A stretch of 64,000 nt of DNA from Sphingomonas guangdongensis (lineage in GTDB: Bacteria > Pseudomonadota > Alphaproteobacteria > Sphingomonadales > Sphingomonadaceae), in contig NZ_OBMI01000001.1 of assembly GCF_900199185.1 (NCBI RefSeq), positions 992,001 through 1,056,000 on the forward strand, given 5' to 3'. A program made the position numbers and the translations under genes. How positions within the stretch are numbered: the stretch's first letter is position 1; every line of letters begins with the position of its first letter. Positions 47,971-57,012 of this stretch are shown piece by piece. The notes under the pieces are model-generated. The model was not told the origin of the DNA. It did no database searches and saw only the letters and a program-made list of their open reading frames with translations.

Positions 47971-49155
47971 ATGGCAGGCACCGCCCGCTTCGACTGGCAG
48001 GACCCGTTCGCGCTTGACGCGCAGCTGACCGACGAGGAGCGGATGGTGCGCGACGCCGCGCACGCCTACGCCCGCGAACGCCTGCTGCCGCGTGTCACCC
48101 GTGCCTTTCTGGACGAGCAGTTCGACCGTGCGATCATGCGCGAGATGGGAGAGCTAGGCCTGCTCGGCGCGACGATCCCTGCCGAGTACGGCGGCGCCGG
48201 CCTGGGCTATGTCGCCTATGGGCTCGTGGCGCGCGAGGTGGAGGCGGTCGACTCCGGCTATCGCTCGGCGATGAGCGTTCAGTCGAGCCTCGTCATGTTC
48301 CCTATCCACGCCTATGGCAGCGAGGAGCAGCGACGGAAGTACCTGCCCGGGCTCGCGAGCGGCGAGCTGGTCGGCTGCTTCGGCCTGACCGAGCCCGATG
48401 CCGGCTCCGATCCCGGCGGCATGCGCACCCGCGCGGAGCGGATCGATGGCGGCTACCGCCTGTCGGGCGCCAAGATGTGGATCACCAACGCCCCGATCGC
48501 GGACGTGTTCGTCGTCTGGGCGAAGTCGGACGCGCACGACGGCAAGATCCGCGGCTTCGTGCTGGAGCGGGGCATGGCCGGGCTCTCCACTCCGACGATC
48601 GAAGGCAAGCTGTCGCTCCGCGCCTCGGTCACGGGCGAGATCGTGATGGACGGGGTGGAGGTCGGCGAAGACGCGCTGCTGCCGAACGTCGAGGGGCTGA
48701 AGGGGCCGTTCGGCTGCCTCAACCGCGCGCGCTACGGCATCGCCTGGGGCACGATGGGCGCGGCCGAGTTCTGCCTGGAGGCGACACGGCGCTACACGCT
48801 CGACCGCCAGCAGTTTGGGGTCCCGCTCGCCTCCAAGCAGCTGGTTCAACTGAAGCTCGCCAACATGGAAACAGAGATCGCGCTCGGTCTGCAGGCGGCG
48901 CTGCGCTGCGGCCGGCTGTTCGACGAGGGCGCGCTGGCGCCGGAAGCCATCTCCATCATCAAGCGCAACAACTGCGGCAAGGCGCTCGACATCGCCCGGG
49001 TCGCGCGCGACATGCACGGCGGCAACGGCATCTCGGCGGAGTTCCACGTCATGCGCCACGCGATCAACCTGGAAACCGTCAACACTTATGAGGGCACGCA
49101 CGACGTCCACGGCCTGATCCTCGGCCGCGCGATCACGGGGCTATCTGCCTTCTGA
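47971..49155 (+). CDS. gcdH: Acyl-CoA dehydrogenase, glutaryl-CoA dehydrogenase type
   Basis: A 394-aa FAD flavoenzyme. It has [35 protein letters not shown], the FAD segment [18 protein letters not shown] and [20 protein letters not shown], where the Glu of YEGTHDVH is the catalytic base. The last motif and the overall length match glutaryl-CoA dehydrogenases of lysine and tryptophan degradation. It would pass electrons to the EtfAB pair encoded at 3629-5307. Its stop overlaps the next gene as CTGA. Confidence 0.88.
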   Translation: MAGTARFDWQDPFALDAQLTDEERMVRDAAHAYARERLLPRVTRAFLDEQFDRAIMREMGELGLLGATIPAEYGGAGLGYVAYGLVAREVEAVDSGYRSAMSVQSSLVMFPIHAYGSEEQRRKYLPGLASGELVGCFGLTEPDAGSDPGGMRTRAERIDGGYRLSGAKMWITNAPIADVFVVWAKSDAHDGKIRGFVLERGMAGLSTPTIEGKLSLRASVTGEIVMDGVEVGEDALLPNVEGLKGPFGCLNRARYGIAWGTMGAAEFCLEATRRYTLDRQQFGVPLASKQLVQLKLANMETEIALGLQAALRCGRLFDEGALAPEAISIIKRNNCGKALDIARVARDMHGGNGISAEFHVMRHAINLETVNTYEGTHDVHGLILGRAITGLSAF

Positions 49156-49685
49156 CCAAGCCCGATCGCCAGCCGGTGCTGGAGGGCGCGCTGGTGCGCC
49201 TCCGTCCGTCGACGCGAGCCGACTGGGGCGCCCTGTTCACCGTAGCCGCCGACCCGCTGCTCTGGGCTGTACACCCGGCGCACGATCGCTGGCAGGAGCC
49301 CGTGTTCCGCGCCTACTTCGAGGCGGGTATCGCCAGCGGCGGCGCACTGACGATCATCGATCGGGCGGGCGACACCGTGATCGGGTCGTCGCGGTTCGAC
49401 AACTGGAACGCGGACGCGGACGAAATCGAGATCGGCTGGACCTATCTCGCGCGCTCGCACTGGGGCGGGGCGTACAATCGGGAGGTCAAGCGGCTGATGC
49501 TCGACCACATCCTTCAGTACGTCGGCACGGTGGTCTTCACCGTCGGCGTCAACAACATCCGATCGCGCCGCGCGGTGGAGAAGATCGGCGGGCGGGTGCG
49601 GCCCGGCACGGTCGATCGGCTCATGGCCGGCGAACTGAAGCCGCACGTCATCTACGAGATACAGCGACCACGTACTCCCGCGTAG
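49152..49685 (+). CDS. GNAT-family N-acetyltransferase, probable CTG start
   Basis: A GNAT-fold acetyltransferase of about 177 aa. Fold landmarks are [49 protein letters not shown] (the beta-4/acetyl-CoA region) and [17 protein letters not shown], with the pyrophosphate loop near GGAYNREVK. The substrate is unknown. The first standard start in frame is GTG 49176, but the segment before it (TKPDRQP) looks like coding sequence of this family, so I start at CTG 49152, which overlaps the gcdH stop. Confidence 0.7.
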   Translation: MTKPDRQPVLEGALVRLRPSTRADWGALFTVAADPLLWAVHPAHDRWQEPVFRAYFEAGIASGGALTIIDRAGDTVIGSSRFDNWNADADEIEIGWTYLARSHWGGAYNREVKRLMLDHILQYVGTVVFTVGVNNIRSRRAVEKIGGRVRPGTVDRLMAGELKPHVIYEIQRPRTPA

Positions 49686-49746
49686 GCGGGAGTCCAGGAT
49701 CACCTGCGCGTCACTTGCGGCCTTAGGCTCCCGCCGCTGCGGGAGC
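49674..49746. repeat. Twin 8-bp hairpins between convergent genes
   Basis: Two perfect stems share a CTCCCGC/GCGGGAG core: ACTCCCGC-GTAG-GCGGGAGT at 49674-49693 and GCTCCCGC-CGCT-GCGGGAGC at 49727-49746. The first overlaps the acetyltransferase stop. They look like a palindromic repeat pair and may stop transcription from both sides. Confidence 0.6.
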
Positions 49747-49754
49747 ACAGTTCG

Positions 49755-50549
49755 CTACAGCCGGCCGATCAGCGCCTGCGCGGCTGCTGGATTGCGCACC
49801 TTGGCGCCGCTGATGAAGAACATAAAGGTGTCGCGCGGTACGGCGGCGGCGTCACGCGAGACATAGGGCAGGCCGTCAGGCTCCCCGCCTGCCGCCCACG
49901 CCTTCGCCATGGCCGCCCACCCGTCGAGCACGTCGGGCGCGTAGCCGAGCGGCTCCTCCTCGACCGCCGACTCGATCCGCGCGTAGACGAAAGGGCCGGT
50001 CACGTCCGCGATCGCCGGGTACTCGGTGGAGTCGGCGAAGACGATCGCCACGCCCGCCGTGCGGCACATGGCGACGAAGACCGGATCGGCGAAGCTCTCG
50101 TGCCGGACCTGCACCGCGTGGCGCAGCTCCACCCCCGCCTCGCTGCTGGGCAGCAGCTGGAGGAAGGCGGCGAAATCGTCCGCGTCGAACTTCTTGGTCG
50201 CCATGAACTGCCACAGGATCGGCCCGAGCTTGTCGCCGAGCTCGACAATGCCCTGCCGCACGAACTTCTCGACCGACGGACCCGCCTCCGCCAGCACCTT
50301 GCGATTGGTGCAGAAGCGGGATGCCTTGAGCGTGAAGACGAAACCCTCAGGCGCAGTGTCGCGCCAGGTGGCGAACGTCGCCGGCTTGAAGCCGGAGTAG
50401 TAGGTACCGTTGATCTCGATCGCGGTCAGGTGGCGTGACGCGTATTCGAGCTCGCGCTTGATTGGCCAGTGCTCGGGATAGAAGGCGCCGCCGCGCCACG
50501 GCTCGAAGGTCCAGCCGCCGATGCCGACGCGAATCATGGGAGAGGTCAT
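49755..50549 (-). CDS. DUF72 (YecE-like) protein
   Basis: A 264-aa TIM-barrel-like protein of the DUF72 family. Signature pieces are RVGIGGWTFEPWRGGAFYPEHW, TAIEINGTYYSGFKP, FVFTLKASRFCTNRK, GPILWQFMATKKFD and a C-terminal TFMFFISGAKVRNPAAAQALI. Function is unknown; the fold resembles phosphate-binding barrels. It starts at ATG 50549; ATG 50537 is an alternative, and the upstream ATG 50660 runs into the tRNA region. Confidence 0.9.
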   Translation of the reverse strand: MTSPMIRVGIGGWTFEPWRGGAFYPEHWPIKRELEYASRHLTAIEINGTYYSGFKPATFATWRDTAPEGFVFTLKASRFCTNRKVLAEAGPSVEKFVRQGIVELGDKLGPILWQFMATKKFDADDFAAFLQLLPSSEAGVELRHAVQVRHESFADPVFVAMCRTAGVAIVFADSTEYPAIADVTGPFVYARIESAVEEEPLGYAPDVLDGWAAMAKAWAAGGEPDGLPYVSRDAAAVPRDTFMFFISGAKVRNPAAAQALIGRL

Positions 50550-50651
50550 GGAGCGGGTATAGCGAGGCCGAAGCGCCGCGGCGAAGCCATGTCGCCGGTG
50601 GGCGCCTGAAGCGCCGCCGGCCGGGCCGCTGCGACTATATCGGTGCTGACG

Positions 50652-50672
50652 CCGCTGCACCTCGTGCAGCGG
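50652..50672 (-). terminator. Hairpin just after tRNA-Gly
   Basis: A perfect 9-bp stem, CCGCTGCAC (50652-50660) with GTGCAGCGG (50664-50672), loop CTC, lies one base past the tRNA 3' end on the minus strand. No U-run is present. Confidence 0.55.
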
Positions 50673-50673
50673 C

Positions 50674-50748
50674 TGGAGCGGGCGAAGGGATTCGAACCCT
50701 CGACCCCAACCTTGGCAAGGTTGTGCTCTACCCCTGAGCTACGCCCGC
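50674..50748 (-). tRNA. tRNA-Gly (anticodon GCC)
   Basis: A complete 75-nt cloverleaf with an encoded CCA. The acceptor GCGGGCG pairs with CGCCCGC, the D-arm region is TAGCTCAGGGGTAGAGC, the anticodon arm is ACCTTGCCAAGGT with GCC at 50716-50714, and the T-arm is GAGGGTTCGAATCCCTT. No integrase or repeated 3' end is nearby. Confidence 0.97.
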
Positions 50749-50790
50749 TCTGGCGTGGCCCCGATCAGGGTCGGGGCGGGTGGAGGCGGG

Positions 50791-50819
50791 CCATTAGCAA
50801 CGCCTTTTCGCCTCCGCAA
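50791..50819 (-). promoter_or_regulatory. Predicted tRNA-Gly promoter
   Basis: On the minus strand TTGCGG (50819-50814) and TAATGG (50796-50791) have 17-nt spacing, about 43 nt before the tRNA 5' end. The spacer is compatible with a sigma-70-type promoter. Confidence 0.45.
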
Positions 50820-50901
50820 CCCCTTTCCTGCGCGCGGTGGCCCTTGGCGTCGCGGCGGAGACGCGCCACATAGGCGGCTCCTATCCGATCGGAGCAGCAG
50901 C

Positions 50902-51813
50902 TTGGCGACCCTTGGTCTATCCCCCAACGACAAGGAGGCGGTTGAGCAGTTCCGCCGCGACGTGGTCGAGCCGTCGATGACCAAGCTGGTCATCATCGAC
51001 TTCTGGGCCGAGTGGTGCGGGCCGTGCAAGGCGCTCGGGCCCGTGCTGGAGAAGGTCGCCGCCGAGTACGCCGACCGCGGCGTGGTGCTCGCCAAGATCG
51101 ACGTGGACGCGAACAAGTTCATCGCGTCCCAGTTCCAGATCCGCTCGATCCCGACCGTCTACGCGATGTTCCAGGGCCAGCTGGCGGCCGACCTGACCAA
51201 CGCCCGCACCGAATCGCAGCTGAAGGCGATCATCGACCAGTTGTTGAAACAGCTGCCGATCGAGAGCGATGCGGCCGCGCAGGAGGCGGAGCTCGAGCCG
51301 CTGATCGCGATGGCGGAAGAGGTGCTGGGCGCCGGCGACGCGGCGCGGGCGCTCTCCATCTTCGATCAGCTAACGGAAATGGCACCCGACCACGCCGTGG
51401 TCGCGGCGGGGCGCGCGCGAGCCCTGATCGCGCTGGGACGACACGAGGAGGCGCAGGCGGCGATCGCCGGGCTGCCGGCGGACGCGGCCAAGCTGCCAGA
51501 GGTCGTGCGGGCGCGCTCGGCCATCGAGCTTGCGCTGGTCGCCGCACCGGTCGGCGACCTCGCCGCGCTGACGGAGGAGGTCGCTGCCAACCCGGGCGAC
51601 ATGGACGCGCGGCTCCGCCTCGCCAATGGTCAGATGGCGGCGGGTGACCGTGATGGTGCGGCGGCGACGCTGCTCGCGATGATCGCCGATGACCGCGACT
51701 GGAACGAGGCGGCCGCGCGCACGCAGCTGCTCAAGCTGTTCGAGGCGGTCGGGCTGGAGGATCCGTGGGTCTCGGCGCAACGTCGCAAATTGTCTGCGAT
51801 CCTGTTCGGGTGA
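50902..51813 (+). CDS. ybbN: YbbN-like thioredoxin/co-chaperone
   Basis: A 303-aa protein. An N-terminal thioredoxin domain (about residues 18-120) has the intact redox motif WCGPC in DFWAEWCGPCKALGP. Tetratricopeptide-like helical repeats follow (about 135-300), the layout of CnoX/YbbN, which protects chaperone clients under oxidative stress. It starts with TTG 50902 after GGAG; the longer frame from 50755 overlaps the tRNA leader. Its stop overlaps the next gene as GTGA. Confidence 0.9.
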   Translation: MATLGLSPNDKEAVEQFRRDVVEPSMTKLVIIDFWAEWCGPCKALGPVLEKVAAEYADRGVVLAKIDVDANKFIASQFQIRSIPTVYAMFQGQLAADLTNARTESQLKAIIDQLLKQLPIESDAAAQEAELEPLIAMAEEVLGAGDAARALSIFDQLTEMAPDHAVVAAGRARALIALGRHEEAQAAIAGLPADAAKLPEVVRARSAIELALVAAPVGDLAALTEEVAANPGDMDARLRLANGQMAAGDRDGAAATLLAMIADDRDWNEAAARTQLLKLFEAVGLEDPWVSAQRRKLSAILFG

Positions 51814-52427
51814 GCACCGCCGACACCACCAGGCTGTCGATCTTTCCGCTTCCCGGCGCGCTGCTGTTCCCGCGCATGCACCTGCCGCTCCACATCTTCG
51901 AGCCGCGCTACCGCGCGATGGTGACCGATGCGGTCGCCCGCGACCGGCGGATCGCGATGATTCAGCCGCGCGGGCCCGGCGACCCTCCACCGCTGTTCGA
52001 GGTCGGCTGCGTCGGGCGGATCGCGGAGATCGAGGCGCTGCCGGACGGCCGCTTCGACATCGTGCTGGAAGGATTGGCGCGGTTCCGGATGGTCCGCGAA
52101 CTCGACGTGACCACGCCGTTCCGCCAGGTCGAAGCGGTGCTGCTGCCGGCCGCCGCGCCCGAAACCCTCAGCCTGGGCGAACGCGCCGCCGTCGAGAGCG
52201 AGGCCCGACGCTTCGCCGACACCGGCGGCTACGCGGTCGACTGGGAGGCGGTGAGCCGCCTGGACGATGAGTCGCTGGTCAACGGCATCGCCCAGATCGC
52301 GCCCTTTGATCCCGCGGCCAAACAGGCCCTGCTCGAGGCCGAGACGCTGTCCGACCGCGCCGAGCTGACAATTCAGCTGATGAGCTTCTTCGGCCGCCAC
52401 GACGACGAGAGCGGGACGCTTCAGTAA
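51810..52427 (+). CDS. Lon N-terminal-domain (LON substrate-binding) protein
   Basis: A 205-aa protein containing only the Lon substrate-binding domain: LSIFPLPGALLFPRMHLPLHIFEPRYRAMVTDAV, GCVGRIAEIEALPDGRFDIVLEG and RFRMV. No AAA or protease domain follows. Stand-alone LonN proteins are widespread and uncharacterised. It starts with GTG at 51810, coupled to ybbN, which suggests a shared role in protein quality control. It converges on the ubiH-type gene. Confidence 0.92.
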   Translation: MSTADTTRLSIFPLPGALLFPRMHLPLHIFEPRYRAMVTDAVARDRRIAMIQPRGPGDPPPLFEVGCVGRIAEIEALPDGRFDIVLEGLARFRMVRELDVTTPFRQVEAVLLPAAAPETLSLGERAAVESEARRFADTGGYAVDWEAVSRLDDESLVNGIAQIAPFDPAAKQALLEAETLSDRAELTIQLMSFFGRHDDESGTLQ

Positions 52428-52460
52428 GTCGCGCCGCGCGACTTACGTCCGCGCAGAGGA

Positions 52461-53678
52461 TCAGACCCGCAGTCCCGACAGCAGCCTGGGAACCTGCCCG
52501 CTCTCGCCGCGGGCCTCCGCCATGAAGCGGTCCTTGAGTGCGGGCAGGCGCTGCACCGCCGACAAGCCGAACCGGCGCACCGCGTTGGCGGTTCGCCCGG
52601 GCACGCCGAACAGGCGGGTCAGCCCGTCGGTCGCGACCGCGACCATGAAGGTATCCAGGCTGCGCCACCGCTCGTACCGCGCGAGCAGTTGCGCGTCGCC
52701 GAGATCGAGCCCGGTCCGCTTGCCCTCGACCAGCACCTCCACCAGCGTCGCCACGTCGCGGAAGCCGACGTTAACGCCCTGGCCTGCGATCGGATGAATA
52801 CCGTGGGCGGCGTCGCCGACCAGCGCCAGCCGCTCGGCGGTGATCGTCGCGGCGTGATGAAAGCCGATCGGGTAGCTCGACCGGCGGGTCAGGCCGGACA
52901 GGCGGCCGAGGAACCCGCCCATGCGCACCTCCGCCTCGTGCAGCCAGCCGCGGTCGGACAGCTTCATCAGCCCCGCCGCTTGCGCCGCGGGTACCGACCA
53001 CACGATCGCCGAGCGGTGCCCGTCCGCGTCGTCGACCAGCGGCAGCAGCGCGAACGGCCCGGTCGGGTAGAAGATTTCGTACGCGACGTTCTCGTGGCTG
53101 TGCTCGTGGTGGAAGGTCGAAACCATCGCCGCGTGCTCATAGGTCCAGCGCGCCACCGCGAGCCCGGCCGCCTCGCGCGTCGGCGAGTTCCGCCCCTCCG
53201 CCGCGATCAGCAGCGGCGCACGGACGGTGGTGCCGTCGCTCAGCATCGCGACCACGCCGCCGGCGCCGCGATCAACGGACAGCGCGCGCGTGTTCATGCG
53301 CAGGTCCACGAGAGGCGCGGCGTCGGCGGCCTCGATCAGCGCGCGGCGCAGGTGCCGGTTCTCGACCATGTGGCCGAGCGGGTCGCCGTCCTCGCCTGGT
53401 TCGAAGTCGAGCGCGCCGGGCTTCAGCCCGTCGGACACCCGGATGCCCTCAATCGGGCAGGTCACGCCAGCGAGGCGCGGCCACACGCCGATCGCCTGCA
53501 GCATCCGGTGCGGCGCGCTGGCGATCGCGGAGGCGCGGCCGTCGAACTCGGCCGCCAGAATCGTCTCGCGATCGGCAATGTCGATGATGACGGAGGAGAG
53601 GCCGTGCGCGTCGAGCGCGACACCCAGGCTGCTGCCGACCAGTCCGCCGCCGAGGATCAGGACGTCTGCGTGTTCCAT
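52461..53678 (-). CDS. UbiH/UbiF/COQ6-family FAD monooxygenase
   Basis: A 405-aa aromatic hydroxylase of ubiquinone synthesis. The FAD motif is ILGGGLVGSSLGVALDAHG at about residues 8-26, the conserved DG motif follows in LLIAAEGRNS, and the ribityl-binding LALVGDAAHGIHPIAGQGVNVGFRD lies at about 275-299. Which ring position it hydroxylates cannot be told from motifs. It is divergent from ftsK. Confidence 0.93.
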   Translation of the reverse strand: MEHADVLILGGGLVGSSLGVALDAHGLSSVIIDIADRETILAAEFDGRASAIASAPHRMLQAIGVWPRLAGVTCPIEGIRVSDGLKPGALDFEPGEDGDPLGHMVENRHLRRALIEAADAAPLVDLRMNTRALSVDRGAGGVVAMLSDGTTVRAPLLIAAEGRNSPTREAAGLAVARWTYEHAAMVSTFHHEHSHENVAYEIFYPTGPFALLPLVDDADGHRSAIVWSVPAAQAAGLMKLSDRGWLHEAEVRMGGFLGRLSGLTRRSSYPIGFHHAATITAERLALVGDAAHGIHPIAGQGVNVGFRDVATLVEVLVEGKRTGLDLGDAQLLARYERWRSLDTFMVAVATDGLTRLFGVPGRTANAVRRFGLSAVQRLPALKDRFMAEARGESGQVPRLLSGLRV

Positions 53679-53779
53679 GTATCCGCGCTAGCCTAGCCGG
53701 GCGCGCGCGACAATGCCGCTGCCTTGACGCCACACCGTAGGATCGGGACAATGCGCGAACATCCGGGGTGAGAACTGAC

Positions 53780-56104
53780 ATGGCAAGCCGCGCGGCGCCG
53801 TTCCTGTGGCGCGACACGATGAAGGCGGGCGCACGGCGCAGCGGCGCGATGCTGGGCGCGGTCGCGATCCTGCTGGCAACGCTTGCGGTCGCGCTTGCGC
53901 TCGCCAGCTATCATCCGAGCGATCCGTCGCTCAACACCGCAGCGGCCGGTCCGGTTCGGAACCTGATGGGGCCACCGGGCGCGATGCTCGCCGACCTGCT
54001 CCTGACCCTGGCGGGTCCCGCGATCGCGCTGATGTTGCCGCTGGGGCTGGTCTTCGCGAGCCGGCTGTGGCGCGACGTGCCGCTCGGCCGCTGGGTGCGG
54101 ATGACCCGTACTACCGCGATCGGCGTGGCGCTGATGGCGAGCGCCTTTGCCTTCATCTCCTCCAGCTCCGTTCTGTCGCTGCCCGGCGGATGGGGCGGCG
54201 TCATCGGGCTGGCGGTCGCCGACGCGGCGACCTGGGCAATCGCGTTCATCGGACAGGAAACGGCGGTGCGGTGGATCGAGCGGGTGGTCGGCCTCGCGCT
54301 CGGCATCGGCGGCATCGTTGTTTGGGGCCGCGGCATCAACATCGACCTGCCAGAACGACGACTCGCCTTGCCCCGCTTAGGGCGGCGCGAGCGGGAGGAG
54401 GATGCGCCCGCCCCGCGTCCGGTGCCGGTCGACCTGAACGATGACGACACCGCGCCGGCGGCCCCGCCGCCGCCGCTGCCGCGCAAGGTCGCGGTGCCGA
54501 ACGACCGTCCCGGCCCGGTGATCGCCGACCGTCAGGTCGCTCCCGCGCCGGCGAAGCGCGAAGAGCGGCAGAGCTCGCTCGATCTGCGCGACAATTTCAA
54601 GCTGCCGCCGCTCGACCTGCTCAAACCCGCGCCGCCGAGCGCCAATCCGACGGTCGACAAGGCCTCGCTGGAGCGCAATGCGCGGCTGCTCGAGAGCGTG
54701 CTCGACGACTTTCACGTCAAGGGCGCGATCGTGGAGGTGCGTCCGGGGCCGGTCGTCACCATGTACGAGCTGGAGCCGGCGCCCGGCATCAAGGCGACCC
54801 GCGTGATCGCGCTCGCGGACGATATCGCGCGCAACATGTCCGCGATTTCCGCCCGCGTCGCGACCATCCCGGGTCGCACAGTGATCGGCATCGAGCTCCC
54901 CAATGCCCGGCGTGAGGCGGTGTCGCTCCACGAGCTGATCGGTTCCGACGCGTTCGACCAGGCGCAGGGCCTGCCGATCGTGCTCGGCAAGAACATCGCG
55001 GGTGACCCGGTCGTCGCCGATCTCGCGCCCATGCCGCACCTGCTGGTCGCGGGGACGACCGGGTCGGGCAAGTCGGTGGGCCTCAACTCGATGATCGTGT
55101 CGCTGCTCTACCGGCTCACGCCCGACCAGTGCCGCCTGATCATGATCGACCCGAAGATGCTGGAGCTCAGCATCTACAAGGGCATCCCCCACCTGCTCGC
55201 CGACGTGGTGACCGAGCCGCCGAAGGCGGTGCGCGCGCTGAAATGGGCCGTCGAGCAGATGGAGGACCGCTACCGCATGATGGCGAGCGTCAACGTCCGC
55301 GGGCTCGCCAGCTTCAACGAGAAGGTCCGCGCCGCCAAGGCCAAGGGCCAGACGCTCGGGCGCAAGGTCCACGTCGGCTACGACGACAACGGCAAGCCGC
55401 TGTACGAGGAGGAGACGCTCGACCTGTCCCCGCTGCCGCAGATCGTCGTGATCGTCGACGAGCTCGCCGACCTGATGATGACCGCGGGCAAGGAGGTCGA
55501 GTTCCTGATCCAGCGCCTGGCGCAGAAGGCGCGCGCGGCGGGCATCCACCTGATCATGGCAACGCAGCGCCCATCGGTCGACGTCATCACCGGCGTGATC
55601 AAGGCGAACCTGCCGACCCGCATCTCCTTCCACGTCACGTCCAAGATCGATTCCCGCACGATCCTGGGCGAGCAGGGCGCCGAGCAGCTGCTGGGCAAGG
55701 GCGACATGCTCTACATGCCGGGCGGCAAGGGCACCGCGCGCGTCCACGGGCCCTTCGTTTCGGACGACGAAGTCCAGGCCGTCGCCGACTTCTGGCGCGC
55801 GCAGGGCGAACCCGACTATATCGACGCGGTCACCAACGAGCCCGACGGCGACGGCGGCTTCAGCCTGGAAGGCGCGCCGAGCGGCGACGACAATCCGGAG
55901 GACCAGCTCTACCGCAAGGCGATCCAGCACGTCGCGCAGAGCCAGAAGGCATCGACCAGCTGGCTCCAGCGCCAGATGCGGATCGGCTACAACTCCGCCG
56001 CGCGGCTGATCGAGCGAATGGAGACTGACGGCCTGGTCGGCCGCCCCGACCACGTCGGCCGCCGCGAGGTGCTGATGGACGAGGACGGCCGCCCGCTGGC
56101 GTGA
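53780..56104 (+). CDS. ftsK: DNA translocase FtsK
   Basis: A 774-aa chromosome translocase that pumps DNA at the division septum and activates XerCD at dif. Four hydrophobic helices (about residues 22-165) precede a short proline-rich linker, then the RecA-like motor: Walker A GTTGSGKS at residues 425-432, Walker B VIVDELADLMM. The C-terminal winged-helix gamma domain (SWLQRQMRIGYNSAARLIERME) reads KOPS sites. ATG 53780 is used; an upstream in-frame GTG at 53768 is possible. Confidence 0.96.
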   Translation: MASRAAPFLWRDTMKAGARRSGAMLGAVAILLATLAVALALASYHPSDPSLNTAAAGPVRNLMGPPGAMLADLLLTLAGPAIALMLPLGLVFASRLWRDVPLGRWVRMTRTTAIGVALMASAFAFISSSSVLSLPGGWGGVIGLAVADAATWAIAFIGQETAVRWIERVVGLALGIGGIVVWGRGINIDLPERRLALPRLGRREREEDAPAPRPVPVDLNDDDTAPAAPPPPLPRKVAVPNDRPGPVIADRQVAPAPAKREERQSSLDLRDNFKLPPLDLLKPAPPSANPTVDKASLERNARLLESVLDDFHVKGAIVEVRPGPVVTMYELEPAPGIKATRVIALADDIARNMSAISARVATIPGRTVIGIELPNARREAVSLHELIGSDAFDQAQGLPIVLGKNIAGDPVVADLAPMPHLLVAGTTGSGKSVGLNSMIVSLLYRLTPDQCRLIMIDPKMLELSIYKGIPHLLADVVTEPPKAVRALKWAVEQMEDRYRMMASVNVRGLASFNEKVRAAKAKGQTLGRKVHVGYDDNGKPLYEEETLDLSPLPQIVVIVDELADLMMTAGKEVEFLIQRLAQKARAAGIHLIMATQRPSVDVITGVIKANLPTRISFHVTSKIDSRTILGEQGAEQLLGKGDMLYMPGGKGTARVHGPFVSDDEVQAVADFWRAQGEPDYIDAVTNEPDGDGGFSLEGAPSGDDNPEDQLYRKAIQHVAQSQKASTSWLQRQMRIGYNSAARLIERMETDGLVGRPDHVGRREVLMDEDGRPLA

Positions 56105-56163
56105 CCACGCCGGAACGCCACGGGTTCACGCCGCGTTCAATCCGGCCCGAGCACAGGACGCCC

Positions 56164-56781
56164 ATGATCAAGAGCTTGTTTTCCGCCGCCGCCGCGGCGG
56201 TCGTCGTTGCCGCGCCGGTGCAGGCACAGTCTGCGCAAACCGACCTGCAACAGGTGCAGCGACACCTGGCAGGCGTGACGACGATGACGGCTGCGTTCAC
56301 CCAGACGGACCGGGCGGGCAAGGTGCTGACCGGCACGATGACGCTGAAGCGCCCGGGCAAGATCCGCTTCCAGTACGAAAAGGGCGTGCCGATCCTGATC
56401 GTCGGCGACGGCAAGTCGCTCCACTTTATCGACTATTCGGTACGTCAGGTGTCGCGTTGGCCGATCGGCAACTCGCCACTGGGCGTGCTGCTCGATCCGA
56501 CCAAGGACATCTCACGCTTCGCGACCGTCCAGCCGACCGCCAACCCCGAGGTGCTGAGCGTGGAGGTGCGCGACCCGAAGCATCCCGAGTTCGGGCGCAT
56601 CACGCTGGTCTTCAACAAGGCGGCAAGCGGCCCGGCCGGATTGGTTCTCCAGGGCTGGGTTGCGCTCGATGCGCAGAACAACCGCACCACCATCCGCCTC
56701 AATCGCCAGCAGTTCGGCGCGCCCGTGAGCGACGGAACGTTCCGCTGGAACGATCCGCGGAGGAGTGGTCGCCAAGGTTGA
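56164..56781 (+). CDS. lolA: LolA-like outer-membrane lipoprotein carrier protein
   Basis: A 205-aa periplasmic protein with a signal peptide (MIKSLFSAAAAAVVVAAPVQAQ, cleavage near residue 22). The LolA half-barrel signatures are TMTAAFTQTDRAGKVLTGTMTLKRPGKIRFQYEKG and GWVALDAQNNRTTIRLN. It ferries lipoproteins across the periplasm from LolCDE to the outer membrane. I start at ATG 56164; the frame also opens upstream from the ftsK stop, but without a signal peptide at its start. Confidence 0.92.
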   Translation: MIKSLFSAAAAAVVVAAPVQAQSAQTDLQQVQRHLAGVTTMTAAFTQTDRAGKVLTGTMTLKRPGKIRFQYEKGVPILIVGDGKSLHFIDYSVRQVSRWPIGNSPLGVLLDPTKDISRFATVQPTANPEVLSVEVRDPKHPEFGRITLVFNKAASGPAGLVLQGWVALDAQNNRTTIRLNRQQFGAPVSDGTFRWNDPRRSGRQG

Positions 56782-56824
56782 GCCGAATCGAGCGGCGTGT
56801 TCATCTGAGCGACAGGTTAGCGTG

Positions 56825-56961
56825 CTAGGGCAATATGTGCGGAGCGGGGCCCTGTATTCGGGATTTCCCCCTGTTGCCCGGATTGATCCGGTTCCCGTTC
56901 CCGCCTGCGTGACCAACACCAGGTCGGCCCTCGCTCCATGCCCCCGGAGCGGGGGCCTTTT
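56825..56961 (+). ncRNA. Candidate small RNA upstream of xth
   Basis: In the 231-bp gap between lolA and xth, three hairpins stand in order: CCGGA-TTGA-TCCGG (56878-56891), GACC-AACACCA-GGTC (56911-56925) and the terminator below. C-rich single strands (TTTCCCCCTG, GTTCCCGTTCCC) lie between them and could pair with G-rich ribosome-binding sites. No strong promoter was found, so the 5' end is a guess and the element might be the lolA 3' untranslated region. Confidence 0.35.
56940..56961 (+). terminator. Intrinsic terminator between lolA and xth
   Basis: GCCCCCG (56940-56946), loop GAG, CGGGGGC (56950-56956), then C and TTTT (56958-56961). It ends the ftsK-lolA transcript or the small RNA candidate, 52 nt before the xth ATG. 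Confidence 0.75.
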
Positions 56962-57012
56962 CACGTCCGGCCCTTTGCGCGGCGGCAGCGCGACCGCTAC
57001 ATCGCCCGGCGC

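Noticed and set aside
50674..50748. Integration (att) site at tRNA-Gly
   Set aside because: No integrase, no direct repeat of the tRNA 3' end and no composition change around it.
54377..56053. 558-aa minus-strand frame opposite ftsK
   Set aside because: Antisense to an unmistakable FtsK motor; composition typical of a shadow frame.
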